Shown here piece by piece: positions 1 to 18,788 of a DNA stretch of 64,000 nucleotides. Below the pieces are notes generated by a model, which worked only from the letters and a program-made list of their open reading frames with translations, made no database searches and was not told the origin of the DNA. Source of the stretch: Cheilinus undulatus (lineage: Eukaryota; Chordata; Actinopteri; Labriformes; Labridae); assembly GCF_018320785.1 (NCBI RefSeq), contig NC_054865.1:33604398-33668397 (forward strand), written 5' to 3'. A program made the position numbers and the translations under genes. The first letter of the stretch is position 1. Every line of letters begins with the position of its first letter.

Positions 1-254
1 GCACCTTTTCCTACCACACTTTTTCCTTCCACTCAACTTTCTGTGAATATGATTGGATACAGCACTCTGTGAACAACCAGCTTCTTTAGCAATGACCTTT
101 TGTGGTGTACCCTCCTTGTGGAGGATGTCAATAACTGTCTTCTGGACATCTGTCAAGTCCGTAGTCTTACCCATGATTGTGTGGCCTACTGACCCAGACT
201 GAGAGACAATTTAAAGGCTCAGGAAACCTTTGCAGGTGTTTGGAGTTAATTAGC
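1..254 (-). mobile_element. Tc1/mariner element, 5' end, cut by window edge
   Basis: The minus strand opens with an ATG at 174-172 followed by 58 uninterrupted codons to the window edge. The product begins MGKTTDLTDVQKTVIDILH and continues through an AKEAGCSQS helix-turn-helix to a basic GRKKCGRK linker. This is the N-terminal DNA-binding part of a Tc1-type transposase. Positions 175-240 resemble the short leader of the same family, and similarity stops near 254 before any terminal inverted repeat, so this end is truncated. The rest of the element lies left of the window. A relative of the same subfamily is at 40250-41417. Whether the complete copy is intact cannot be seen. Confidence 0.85.
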
Positions 255-1040
255 TTAACTTCTTCCTGTTAACTTAACTTCTAACTTCCTTCTTCCTGTG
301 GAGAAGATGACGGCATCTGTGATGATGACGGCTTCTTTTGTCAGGACTGCCTACAAAACGCTGTCCCCCTGCAGACCAATGCAGGAGCCCCTCACACAAC
401 ACACAGTTCCAAAATTGCTAGTTGTCGTTATTAATTGTTAACATTCCAATGTCATTATTCATAAATTATTTTAAAGTTATTTTAATGTAATGTCAAATCG
501 TGTTATATGTGTTTTAAAATTAAAGTTAATCAGATTGTTTTATGAGAAATGACTTTTTTGCTTTGCAGTTTCAGTGGCACATTTTAGCAGTTCACTGATC
601 ATCTCAAAAAACGTGGGACAGCTGATGTTTCAAAAGCTGTAAGACCTAAACGATTATATTTTATTACATCAATTCAACACAAAAATTATAAAAACAGTCC
701 TTATTACCTATAAAAACACAATCCAGTGTCATACATTGCTTTTCTTAGTTTTCTAAGCAATTAACCAAAAAGTGGTTAATTTAGCTGATGTCACCCTATT
801 ATTTTTTTCGTAATGTTTGGCCACTCACCTTAACTAATTTACTTACAAACATTTAATTCTCCTTTACGCGTTCTGGAGCGTTAATGTGGAAACTACGCAT
901 ATGTCCTGGTACATATGTAAAAAATAAAATAGAATAAAGTTACAAAGAAATAAAAATAAACGCACAGACTGAAGAAAATGTATCTTCTTGTTTTCAGTGC
1001 GTCGGTCTGAGCGACCATTGGCTGAAAGACACATATCCCA
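255..1040. other. AT-rich intergenic stretch, nothing recognised
   Basis: Upstream flank of RPL13. It is AT-rich, with no convincing open frame, RNA gene or repeat. The RPL13 promoter presumably lies in its right part, but no TATA box stands out near the polypyrimidine start region. Confidence 0.5.
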
Positions 1041-1054
1041 CAATGCACCGTCAC

Positions 1055-1095
1055 ACAACTTCCTTTTTCCTTTCGGCCATTTTCCTCCCTCGTAG
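1055..1095 (+). promoter_or_regulatory. RPL13: RPL13 TOP-like start region and non-coding exon 1
   Basis: A pyrimidine-rich run (CTTCCTTTTTCCTTTC) leads into CGGCCATTTTCC and then a GT donor at 1096-1097 (CGTAG|GTATG). Vertebrate ribosomal-protein mRNAs start at a C inside such a tract (5' TOP), which confers mTOR-dependent translational control. GGCCATTT also resembles a YY1 site, common just downstream of these starts. The exact start nucleotide cannot be fixed; I expect it between about 1060 and 1072. Intron 1 is 1096-1545. Confidence 0.65.
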
Positions 1096-1545
1096 GTATG
1101 TGATAGTTTCCTCTACAAATTTATCAAGAATCCACTTTAATCCTCGGTACTTGTTGGTATTTTGTGACTGGAGTCTAAAGTATCAAACAGAGCATTTTCA
1201 CATCTTTTTAGTAAGGTGTTTATTATTTGTATTGGTTTATCTTTTGACCTGATAAACAGGTTCGTGCCCTGGACAGCAGTGGTGTCGGTGTGTGACCGCT
1301 AGCATTACCGATACTGCTAACTGTGAAGCTTCGGGTGCTCATGAAGTTAATTCAAATGACAATTACTGTACTTATAAACGCCATGATGTCCGTGCTTTTT
1401 AACAGTCACATACATGGGCTCTTAACGTGAACAGTCTATAAATCAGCTAACCTCGTTAGCCTGTTAGCCTAGCATCTCACACGTCGCCTTGTAATGTGCC
1501 GGCATGTCAGCCTGCTCATGTCCGTGTGTCACGCTGTCTCTTCAG

Positions 1546-8128
<6,583 letters not shown>

Positions 8129-8169
8129 ATGTGAGAATGTCCTGATTATGAACTTTTACAGTTTTAATA

Positions 8170-9150
8170 GTCTAGAGCAGTGATTTTCAAACATTTTTTA
8201 CCAAAGGCACACCACCTTCATATCTATGCAAAATCACCTCTTTGAGTTTTCTTAAATTATCTTTATCTGATGTATAGTTTTAGTAAGAATACATGGTTGT
8301 TCCAATTTACAACGCTACCCCATTTGGGAACAACTGAATTACACAAATACATGGTAAAATGTAATTTTTTTTGCAGCTTTTCAGCTTTACAAGTCTAATT
8401 CACAGTTAATGAAAGCAATCTGCTGTAGCAAAGCCAACACTTTTTGTACCTGTTAAAAGTAATTTTCACTCCAAATTATTAAAAAGTGCCTATGCAACAA
8501 AGGCGCAGTAAGAAAATACCAGAAATGCAACAGAAAATGTTTATTTTCAAAAAGGTAGTCCAATTTTTTGATACTTTTATAATCATGGTATTGGGCATGG
8601 TTGTACAAATTGCCAAGGCACACCTAGACTAGCCTTAATGGACACCAGTGTGCTCAAGAGCACCCATTCTGTCTGGGCCACGGTTGGGTTGCAGGAAATT
8701 TTTTATGAGGTCACCAACAGTTTTCAGAATTTCTTTGCTGCTGTGTTTAATGTGACATGTGGGCAGTATGAATTACAATTAAATGGCGAGCTTCACCTTT
8801 TCACACTAAACCATAATAACCACAGTAAAACCTGAAACAAGGCCCCACCAGCCACTGGATGGAAAAGTCAGTCATTGATGCTTTACTAATAATAAAAAAA
8901 AAAATCCTTTCTCCACACCAGACAACCGCTGAAGACCCAAGTCAGTCATATAAACCAAAGTGTAAGGTCAGGACCAGGTTGAGTCCTGAATCAACATTAT
9001 GCACGCTAGAACCAGACATCAGTCCAATCAGCCAAGAAAAACACAGAAGGCAACTGATAAGCAGTTACGTACACAAAAAAGTTGTTGGGTCACAATGGCT
9101 TGTACCTTGTAGGTCACCCGAAATAAAGTTTGGGAAACACTGGTCTAGTG
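8170..9150. mobile_element. Non-autonomous hAT element with 8-bp TSD
   Basis: Element body 8178-9142 (965 bp). The left end reads CAGTGATTTTCAAAC. The right end, reverse-complemented, reads CAGTGTTTCCCAAAC, matching at 12 of 15 positions and the typical CAGTG..CAAAC terminus of teleost hAT elements. Flanks GTCTAGAG (8170-8177) and GTCTAGTG (9143-9150) match at 7 of 8 positions, as expected for the 8-bp hAT target duplication. No transposase frame remains, so it would have been mobilised in trans. It begins about 40 nt after the expected RPL13 poly(A) site. Confidence 0.75.
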
Positions 9151-11449
9151 GGGTTGGGACTTGATGCAGAGAAGACCTGGGGCAAAAACAGGACTAAACT
9201 AGACCTGGTATTCTTAAGGTATCAGGACAGCTGAATTCAGATGTTCACAATTTACCAAATGTGTTGAATTAACAAGGGTGCAAATTAAGGTTAGTAATCA
9301 TGACCATGGTCTCATGCATTGAAACACTGAAAAAATGTCATAATGAGTTTAGTTTTAGTAAACATTCAAGGGATCTAGAATAGCGTTCAGGAACTTGGGA
9401 ATAATTCAGCCTTGAGTTCATGGATAAACTTGATTGCTTAAAAAAAAAAAACAAGCTACTCATACATTAACCTTTTTTGATGGCAGTCTTTTTGAGTACC
9501 TACACCACTGTAAGCTCTGACAGCAGGTAGCATGTATGACAACTGGACCATGAAACTGAATCAGCTGCATGGAGTTAAGTCTGTTCAAAAATACCTGTGC
9601 TTTTCCTGCTGTGAAGAAATTCCAGTAAATACTCCACATTCATGTGTTATACAAGGTTCAAGTGTTTGAGGTTTTGAGTGCTGTTAATATCACAGCCAAG
9701 AACTTATTCTTCTCACTGAGGTTGCTGTAAATTGATGCCAAACTGAAATGTTGAAGCTGTAAAACCTGAAATCATACGGAGTATTAAATTAAAGTAGTAG
9801 GTGGCACCAGAGGTACAACATGTTGCTCATGACTGGACACATAAAAACCTGTAAGACATTTGTGACCTGTATTAGAAGAACTATCGAACTTGTAAACAGC
9901 TCCATATTTCAAACACCAATTATAAAATTTATTTTAGTAACAGAAAGATTGAGACAGAAACAAATTTATGCCAATTTAAATTAGGTTCAGTTAAATTTTT
10001 GCTTTTACTTTTTTTCTTCATAAAAATAAGTCATAAGTTAAGGCTAATATGTGCAGAGCCTCACACTAATGAATGGCTTTAATGCTTAAGACTTGTACAG
10101 TTTGTTCTGTTTGTAAAATTCAGGTTGAAGTTGTTGCCAATGACAACCCCAGAGGCAGGAGGAGGTCAGCAGAGGAAGAAATAAAATCTCTTCCTAGTGG
10201 GATAATTTCTCTCTCAGCTTCTGTGGGTGGGGAGGGGGTAAAGTTAATTTTTGATTTTCATAAATGCAGGTAGACATGAAACAAAACAGAATGCTAATAT
10301 GGGTAACCTCTATAACAACAGAGACGTTTCTGTACATTGTATATGTTGGGTATGCTGTGTATTTCTGGTAAAGCAAATTGAAAACTATTTTAGGTGCAGA
10401 AAAACCACAGGTGCAAATGCTTTGAAGTAGTCTTTCTAGCCATCACAAACACTGTTTTCCCAGCATGAACATTTACAGACTGCAGGAATCAGCTTAAGAT
10501 GAGACTAAAATGTCCTTGTCTGTGTCTCCTTAGGTGTCTGTCTCTGTTCCAGCCGTCTGAATGCAGATAAATAATTCAGATAATGGAGGTGAGTGGACCG
10601 TCAAGTCCTTTTGGACTAGAGTTGATTGAAACAGCTGAAATGGGAACTCAAATGGATGATGCTATTCATCCTTCAGCAATAGGATACACACAATTACCTA
10701 TTCACACTCATACAACTATAACAGGATACAGGGACTAAAGGAACCACCTCCTCCTACCCATTTTCCACCCTTGAGTCTGATACCAATGTCTAACCAAATA
10801 TTATGACGCTCCCAAGGTTGCTCCCAGTGATGTGATTTTTGTCCCATGGGTGAACATGATATGAAAACTTTCATGTGTTACATAAATCAATATGGTTTGC
10901 AATGCAAGTGCCCCTATCTTCAGCTTTGATGAGCATTAACAGGAGAAAGAGGGGATTGTGTTAATAAGGTCAGTATATCTGAACCCAGACTGACCTGAGC
11001 CAGCACAATTAGATCAATTTATTGACAGAAAATCATTCTGTCATTAGTCTGTTATCTTTCTGGAACAGCACACGCATCAGTGGTTTTTAAGTAAAAGGAT
11101 ATGCGTCGTTCCCCATTTTTGTTAAGGTCACTTTTTTGAGAAGGTACTGTCAGTTAGACAAAACTATCATTAAACAAATTACCTCAAGGCTTGGTAAACT
11201 GTGAGTGAATAATTGTTCCATTTTCTGGCATCCATAACTAAATGATATTCATAAACAAAAAATCTGTAAAATAACTGATAATGAAAATAAGGAATACAAC
11301 TCTCACTAAACATTACAACTCACTACATCAATTTTTTTTTAGGGGACACTTTGTTAAATAAATCCCTGTCGTTTAGTGGTTTCTTCACATTTTCTTGACA
11401 TAAGCTGCCCATGTGGGGCACTGATTTATGTAGATGAGCCATCAAGTCT
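9151..11449. other. Intergenic, nothing recognised
   Basis: AT-rich sequence between RPL13 and CPNE7 without a conserved frame, RNA gene or firmly identified repeat. A splice-like CCAG...ATGGAG|GTGAGT pattern at 10548-10595 is noted under rejected items. Confidence 0.45.
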
Positions 11450-12080
11450 GTGTTTATACAATCACAGGTGTGATTAAAAATCTCTTTTCAAGAGTGTACT
11501 GGCCACAACAGACAGCAGCAGAGTTAGAGATATAAAGAGCATTCATAAACAGCAGGCATAGAGCAAGATGCATAGACAAAATGCATATAGAGACACAAGA
11601 TAACAGATTTCAGCAACAAATATTTTCCAAAATCGACCATATGTACATGTAAGTTAATCAAAACATCTGCAGCCAGATGAGTCTGCCTCCAAGTCATTAA
11701 ACTTTCTCTTAAAAGCATTCAGTGAGGGCAGATCATTACGTTTCAATCTTTTTGCAAGTCATTCAGCAACTTAAAAGCCTTTATTCCAAGTTCTGTTCTG
11801 ACCCTTGGCACAGACAGAAGACAGTAGTCTGAGAATAGCCTTGTAGATAAGAATATGCCAGTGTTTTAGTCTGTGTGTAGACAAAGAAGACCATCTGAAA
11901 CGTTCATACAACAAGCAGTGATGAGTGAGGGATTTCAAGTTCGCAATGAACCTTAAGGCTCCGTGATACACAGTGTATAGAGCATGTAAGCTCTGAGACG
12001 AAGCATGCATGTGTAGAACATCACCCTAGTCCAGCAAAGACATAAAAGTAGCAGCAACCAGTCTCTTTTAAGATTCAAAA
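11450..12080 (-). mobile_element. LINE fragment, reverse transcriptase 3' end
   Basis: Translated on the minus strand, 12010-11771 contains LYTVYHGALRFIANL, THHCLLYERFRWSSLSTHR and HWHILIYKAILRLL. These follow the conserved C-terminal ORF2 pattern of teleost L2/Rex-type LINEs (SALRFIT...THHC.LY...GW.SL...R..HW..FIYKA). A second block at 11720-11524 in other frames continues toward the 3' tail. Stops and frame changes show it is dead. It is 5'-truncated, as is normal for LINE copies. The clade is uncertain. Confidence 0.7.
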
Positions 12081-14466
12081 GAAAGGCAGGATTTGATTCT
12101 GAATTAGAAACCCAACTTTTGAAATTTTTAAGCTAATAAAAAGTTTTGATGCCACTCATAAACATGTCCTTTCAGATTGTTATGTTACTATAATTATCAA
12201 ATTTACCAGTAATGCTACCTTTCCAAATTATCAATATATCTGATTACCTGTAATTATTTAATTACAAAGCCTGTATTTAGTTTGTTTTAATCAACTGAAG
12301 CTGCTAGTTCTATAAAGCTTTCAAATTTTTCATAGTCCAAATTTCCAGCGAGTTGGACACCTCACTCTTAAATAGGCAGCTACTAAAGTTAAAGCGTAAA
12401 CAGCTGGCCGCAGATGGATCAATCTGAAAATGATGTACGCCATTTTGGTCTGATTTTTTGTTGAAAAAATAAATGTGCAGAAATGGTTCCCAGTTATGTT
12501 TTTCTCTCATTTTATGACAACTCCAGAGTTTTATCCCAGTCAGCAATGCCATGTATCTGATTTCCAAGGTTAAAGCTCCTGTGAGGAGTCTTTAACTGGT
12601 TAAAAAACGGACTAAAATTAGAATAAATGCCTTGTAATGCATGAGCAGCAACACCAGAGACAAGACTGATAGTTTCTATCATTTTTTTTCTATATGCTGG
12701 AAACGATTGCAGGGGGTTAGTTATCAGGCAAGGCCATTAAGTGATGACTTCTGACATAGATTGCTAACATTTTTCCATTAAAAATCACTCATCAAGAATA
12801 TATGCTTTTATGATTAAAAAAGACTTTTTGGCAGCCTGCTTTGAAAAGCTTCATCAGACATCTACACCTTCTGGAGCTATTTCAGGAAACTTTTAGTAAA
12901 TATTCAATCTTTATGCTGATGGTCTCATTTGACTTTGCATCAGCATCAAAATCTTCACAGGAGCTTTAAATACATGTTGCTATGTCTTGTTTGTGTTTGT
13001 TATTCAAGGACTGGACTGTTATGTCTGCCATCTGACTGGCCACACAGTCAGTCAAAGTCTGAGGTAGCAGCGCCTTATCTTGGTTTGTCAAATGCCATCA
13101 GCTTACAGCACCACTGGACACCGAGCGGGCACACCCCTGACCCTTGCTTTGATTATAGTAGTCATTGTACCAAATATTTACTTACATAGTTTGCTGACCT
13201 GATCTTCCATCTTAAGATGTCCACCTCTATGCTGGTAAAAGTAAAGCATTTTCCAGTTTGCTTGTACCTAACAGCGTCACCTTCACCCTTGTGATGTGCT
13301 GTGTGTCTTAGTTAACCACATCAAAGGGAACTGATATCCGCCTGACAGCAATAGTAGGTCAGTAAGGCAGATAAAATGATGACAGAGAGGAGACACAGAG
13401 ATAACGTTTCACATCAATTAGCTTTAAAGTAGAGCTGAAATAGAATCAGAGTGATTGATTACCATTAAAAAAGATGCTACAGCCACTGACACCCTATAGA
13501 AAGACTATAGAATCAATGGTGTGAGTAAAAAAAAAAGCCCTGTTAAAAATGTCTTTTCTCCTGGGGATGCTGTTGGATAATATTACACAAAAACACAAGT
13601 TAGCTGGACAGCAAGTGTAAGTGCACCAGGTCACTCTTAGAGACCTTGTTATTTGCTATGCATGCAATGTGGTCAGCACTACTAAGGCGAGCTCTCAATG
13701 TGAGTGTAGGGGGGTCTATATAGATAATCTGTGTATAAATGCAGGGAACATCCTGTGAGGTGATGAGCAGACACAGCAGTGGCAGCAGATGGCCGTTGTT
13801 TGGAGCTGTGGCATAACAGGGCTCAGGTGTGAGGCCCAAAGCAGAGAGACTCTGAGTACTCATAGACAAAGACACAGAGGGGTTGAAAACTGTAGGAAAG
13901 AACTGTCTGGGGGTTTTATGAGGAAGCAGACATGTTTACCACAGTGTGTGCACTCCCAGGCATGGCTTTGAGAGTTTGACTAAAAAGGTAAAATTGCTTA
14001 GCCTAACCAGGCAGATAATGAAAAGGCAGCGATTCTAATGTTTTATTGTTCATCCTGTTACAAAAAATTGACTTGCCAGGTTTATGCACACATCATATTA
14101 CCAGTTGAAAGCTTCTGAGGGTCTCAGCTCTTAAAAAATCAGCCTTGTCCTCTTTAAATCAAAGATGAAGTTGTAATGCTGCAAAGCCTTAATGGAGAAA
14201 AATGTTCTAGCTGTCTGAAGGACACTTCAGAGTTCTGAGTTTCAAAACCTTCAGGAACAAAATGTAAGAAAAGCCTGTAAGTTTCTATTATAATAAAGTG
14301 CTCTGTAAGTAACAGCCAACCAACACGGTGCTTTTAAACAGTTAAACCAAAGCTTTTATTTTCTGATTCAAAGTCAGTTTGATGAAGCTTGATTTCCCAA
14401 AATGGTTTTGTTTATTCTGTCAGCGGCTTTGTCTCTCATGGCCTTTGCCTTTGTTTCACAAAAAGC
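12081..14466. other. Intergenic, nothing recognised
   Basis: AT-rich intergenic DNA. Open frames of 60-91 codons occur on both strands but have no recognised motif or plausible splice context. Confidence 0.4.
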
Positions 14467-14656
14467 TTCTGTTTTGTCAGTGCAATCTAAAAATCTATAA
14501 AAGTTATGCAATGCCTGGAAATACATTCATGAAAATAATACATTAGTGGGCGGACTGTGAAAAGATTCAAGCATAAACGTGTTTAAACAATACCTTACAT
14601 AACATACATGCTGGGAAATGACAGCAAACCTACACAATGAATCAGTTCATGATCAT
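14467..14656 (+). repeat. Direct duplication, copy 1
   Basis: Starts TTCTGTTTTGTCAGTGCAAT and ends ATCAGTTCATGATCAT. Nearly the same sequence recurs at 15500-15665 in the same orientation with few substitutions. This copy holds about 25 extra bases (around 14568-14592) absent from the other. It is not a recognised transposon. Confidence 0.85.
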
Positions 14657-15499
14657 TTGAATGTGGGTGACAGACTTCAGTGTGTGTGCATGTACACAAT
14701 ACAAGCATGTGTTTGTGTGTTTATTATTACAGTGAGAGAGCAGAGTCTCAGGTCCCCAGCTGTCTGGAGTTTCCACATGGAGCTTTGGTTTCAATGAGCT
14801 GCTGCAGGAAGATCTGTCCTTTTATATCCCTCTTCTGCCCCTTTTATAACATCCTTCCTATGCATTTTTTTAATGACATGAGACAAAGCCAGCTACAACC
14901 CTGTGACACATGCACATGCAATTGTCTTCTTATCTGTGTGCAAATTTGCAAACTATGGAGATGATAAACATCCAAGCAGCTGATTTTACCTTTTTAATCT
15001 TCACATGCGTTTTAGTGCCCATGCATCTCATTTCAGATAGTGATCTCTCTGTTTAACAAAAGATCTGGTGAACGGCAACAGAAATCTATTGAATCTGATT
15101 AGAGGTCAGTATTAAACATTGACTGCTCATGGCAGCATCATATATCATCAGTATGTAGGGAAAATGTGCATCCATTATATGCAGAAATGTGTCATATGAT
15201 GGGTTTTTTTTTTCAACATTTAAATATTGTCATTATCTTTTGAAAAACTCTTACAACATCAATCAATCAATCAATCAAACTTTATTTATATAGCACTTTT
15301 CATACAAGACAATGTAGAAAAAAGTGCTTTACAAACAGATAAACATGCCATGTTGCACGGTGATATTGGCACATTATCCATATCTGCTGATAAAGACAGT
15401 AAAATTATATATCTATTGGCCCTATATAAACAATTTTCCAATATGAATCCAGATGCACATGCCATTCTCTGATGAGTCTCACTTCACAGATTTGATCAG
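14657..15499. other. Spacer between duplicated segments, with LINE/SINE-like tail
   Basis: Contains an ATCA tetranucleotide run near 15258-15280, followed by ACTTTATTTATATAGCACTT and AAAAGTGCTTTACAAACAG up to about 15341. Read on the minus strand, this is the typical 3' tail of teleost LINE/SINE elements with GATT repeats, with no body attached. The remainder of the spacer is unremarkable. Confidence 0.5.
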
Positions 15500-15665
15500 T
15501 TCTGTTTTGTCAGTGCAATCTCAAAATCTATAAAAGTTAAGCAATGCCTGGAAATACATTCATGAAAATAATACATTAGTGGGCAGACTGTGAAAAGAAT
15601 ACCTTACATATCATACATGTTGGGAAATGACGGCAAACCTTCACAATGAATCAGTTCATGATCAT
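15500..15665 (+). repeat. Direct duplication, copy 2
   Basis: Second copy of the segment at 14467-14656, same strand, about 1.03 kb downstream. The same words occur in the same order (CTGTTTTGTCAGTGCAATCT, GCAATGCCTGGAAATACATT, ATACATTAGTGGGC, TGAATCAGTTCATGATCAT). It lacks about 25 internal bases present in copy 1. Confidence 0.85.
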
Positions 15666-16199
15666 GGTCACTGGTTCAAGTACAATCACAGACCAAGTGT
15701 GGAAATGGTACAAGAGGGGTACCACTTTACTTCCTGAATACCCCTAGGGGCAGGTGCCATTCCCTCTATAACCCCCTCCCTCTGACATCTGTCGAGGTCC
15801 TTGTGCTTTCATGCCTTTGTTTATGTGAGGCTTGGCTCATAATAAAGTGAAGACTTTAATTTCTCTTGGAATGAATGAAGTATATAAAACTAGACTCAAA
15901 TACTTAGGAATTTACTAGCATGACTTTGGTTGATTGGTAGACTTATGCACTTACTGTGGTCTTGTTGAACAGTAGAAAAATTGCTCTACAGATGTCATGT
16001 TCCTAAACACCAGGATATATGCATACTTGGAATTATGGTGGGCAATACACAAAGCATTGGTCCTTGATCCTGGTCGTGCTCTAGGTGTTCATGCATGAAA
16101 ACAATAATCTCAAAAAAATGTCAAAAATGTAACAAAGTCCACACCTTTAGGGTTGGGTAATGGGTCAATGTGGCGAGCAAGCACAGCCTAGAGTACCAT

Positions 16200-16850
16200 C
16201 TGGGGGTGTGGTAGGGTTATCACAAGTCCCTAGTTGTGCTGTGGAGCCAAGAGTCCAAAAACCACTGGTGGCTGCCAGGTGTTAACCTTGCAAAGCGAAT
16301 CCGTCTTGCAAAGCTCCCGTCTGAACTGTTTGGACCCAGATAGAAAGTGACAGGACCAATCAGTGATGAGGCGCAGTTCTTTTGGGAGAGTCGTGACGTA
16401 AACAAGCAGCAACAAGAGGCTGATGCAATTATGGCAGAAGAGCTTAGCATGGATGCTGCTAAAGCACCAGTTTGATCAGAACTGGACAACATTTCTTTGT
16501 TAAAAGAAGAACAAAGAACAGCGCTGAGTTTTTTTTTAAACAAAAAAGCCATGTACTGATATGTCTACAGTCACCATGGTTTGCATTATGCAGTTCTGTA
16601 TGTAGTTTACTCCTTTGGTAGGGGCGCAGCTTGGTAGTGGCTACGTCACGTGTTTTGTTGCTCTGATTGGCCCGTAAAGTTGTGACAGACAGAATGTTTA
16701 TCCAATCACCCTCCGAGTTTTTTTCAAAGGCTCTGCCCTTACCCAAAGGCTGTCTATGAGTGGTTTCCCAGATGGATGTGTGAAACAAATCCATCTGGTG
16801 TGCCAGGTTCGCCAGATGTATCACCATGTGTGAAGAGGCCTGGACAAAAG
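16200..16850. repeat. Unclassified teleost repeat, possibly a MITE
   Basis: The segment holds overlapping minus-strand open frames of up to 122 codons (16827-16459), but these show no domain. A 10-base inverted repeat, CCAGATGGAT (16768-16777) and ATCCATCTGG (16789-16798), lies near the right end. I recognise the text around TTTCCCAGATGGATGTGTGA and ATTGGCCCGTAAAGTTGTGA as a family repeated in fish genomes, so the open frames are probably repeat sequence and not a gene. Class and boundaries are uncertain. Confidence 0.4.
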
Positions 16851-18770
16851 TGATGCAGTCGAGCTTAACCTAGGCTGCCAATGACGCGTGCCGACATGTG
16901 TTGAACTTGACTCTAGTCATTCTCACCCCCTCTTAAACATCGGATCAAGGCACATAGGGCCCCGTGATGACTTCTTTGCATTCTACATTCCTTAAAGCTA
17001 TGCACAGTATAGTACATAACTGGTCTACGGACTCTTTAGACTTGCTATCTATGGAGAGTGCAGCCTCAAGCCTCAGTAGTTCTTGTAAACTAAAGAAAAA
17101 ATACGGAATAGAAAAATAATCCAATTAAATCTTCAATTATGTAAACAAATATACAGATGTAAGACAATAATGATACTGATAATCTGTAACGGTTGGTTTA
17201 GTTTTATTCTTGTGTAATGCATAAACAATATGACCTGCACAAAGAGGCTCTCAGGACACCATTAGTGATTAAAAAAACACCACAAACCATACGTGGACAC
17301 AAAAATAATACTAATGAAATAAACTCTACTACTAAGAAAAATAACTTAAGAATCTAACCCATGAGACCCTGAGCTAATGTATGAATACCTAGAAAATAAC
17401 AAATAACTCTATTTTGTATTGAATCTGAAATTGTGTTGGTTTATTTCCCCATACCCCAGCAGCTTAATCAAAATAAGACAAACACAGACATCATACTATT
17501 GAGAGTAAGTGGGATATCCAGATCTTTACATGCAGCCCTTCTTGTCTTTGTTTGTGTTTTTGTGTATTGTATGTCGTGTATTGTTGAGGTCTTCGGCTTT
17601 TTTTGTCATCTGAAAAAAAAAGATTAAAAACTGAGGAATATAAAAATATAAATGGTGAAATGAATTTTAAATTAAGAGTTAGTATAATGTATTAATGAAA
17701 CTAATGACTTGAATACCTTTAAGCTGAAATGGAACAATCAATATGCACATATCAATATCAGCCAGCCTCAGACAAAAAAGACTGGATCATCAGCATACAA
17801 GATATGGAAAAAAATCCCCTATGTTAATAAGATCCATTCACCTATCCTGCAGAGGGTTATTGATCCAGATAGATTAACTTCAGTGTTATATTCTACTATG
17901 ATAAGCTGTCTTTGAGTTTTAGATTTTTTATTAACATAATATTAATTGTATCATGCATGTCTACAGTCTCCTATCGTTCGTTTAAAGGCTCGATATTTGA
18001 TTCAATCTCCCAATAATCGAGCCCCAGCTGAAACCTCCCCTCCATCCTTACATCAGCAGCTGGACTCTCTCCACTCCCCATCTCTCCACGCCGAGCCTAC
18101 TCCCTCCTCAGCCGCCTAACCAATGAGTTTCTGTGGAGGAAAAAACAGAGAATCAAGCAGCGTATTATTATGGGAAAGGATTAAGCAAGAGTGTTTGACA
18201 GTAAGGAACAACGACAGGTAGGAAAGTAAGTTTTTGGTCATTGTACTTGAGAGGAGTTGATGTTTTATTGTTATTGATGAGGATTCAGCGAAGATTGTCA
18301 ATAGCAAACGATGTTTTCAAAGTAGCTTTTTTAGTACGACGCTTTCCGTACAGTGTGATTTAAAGATATGATAACAGATTCCAGCCTTTAAAATGTATAG
18401 AGAAGTTATTTCTTTGTAAATCAAACGATTAAGGAGTATTCTCTGTGTCGCCGTCTCCTTAGTAGTTGGATGGAATCGGCCGCTTTTCGCTCTTTCACGG
18501 ACGTGTTGCTTTACCGACACTTTCGTTTCTCTTTCCATCTCTCTTTCATTTTTTGACACCACAACTTTTCCGTGCTTCGGGTATCATAGCCTCTGAGTGT
18601 GAATGTATTTCGAGCACAGAGCTAGTTAGATGAGAGATGGATGCTTTTGGGTCACATCTGGTCTCCAGACCAGCAGCTGGTGAACAAACCGCGGGCGCTG
18701 TCCGTGGTGCTGAAAGCCAAACGCACAGCTTTCTTGTCCATTTGTCACCAAAGAATGCGACTCTTTGAGC
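16851..18770. other. Intergenic, upstream of CPNE7, nothing firm
   Basis: No recognised gene or repeat. A pyrimidine-rich, relatively GC-rich patch at about 18020-18115 and another at 18640-18840 could belong to the CPNE7 promoter or 5' UTR, but no exon can be defined by sequence alone. Confidence 0.35.
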
Positions 18771-18780
18771 CTAAAACGAG

Positions 18781-18788
18781 TATATAAG
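18781..18788 (+). promoter_or_regulatory. Candidate TATA box for CPNE7
   Basis: TATATAAG lies about 740 nt upstream of the CPNE7 start codon. A C-rich segment (CCACCCCCATCC...) follows 20-50 nt downstream, where transcription would begin. If used, the 5' UTR would be about 700 nt or would be spliced. It is only a candidate, because TATA-like words are frequent in such AT-rich DNA. Confidence 0.25.

Noticed and set aside
10548..10595. Exon-like pattern CCAG ... ATGGAG|GTGAGT between RPL13 and CPNE7.
   Set aside because: Only about 36 nt with two stop codons before the ATG and no partner exon; compatible with chance.
16220..16827. Minus-strand open frames of 110 and 122 codons.
   Set aside because: They overlap in different frames, lack domains and splice context, and lie in what looks like an interspersed repeat.
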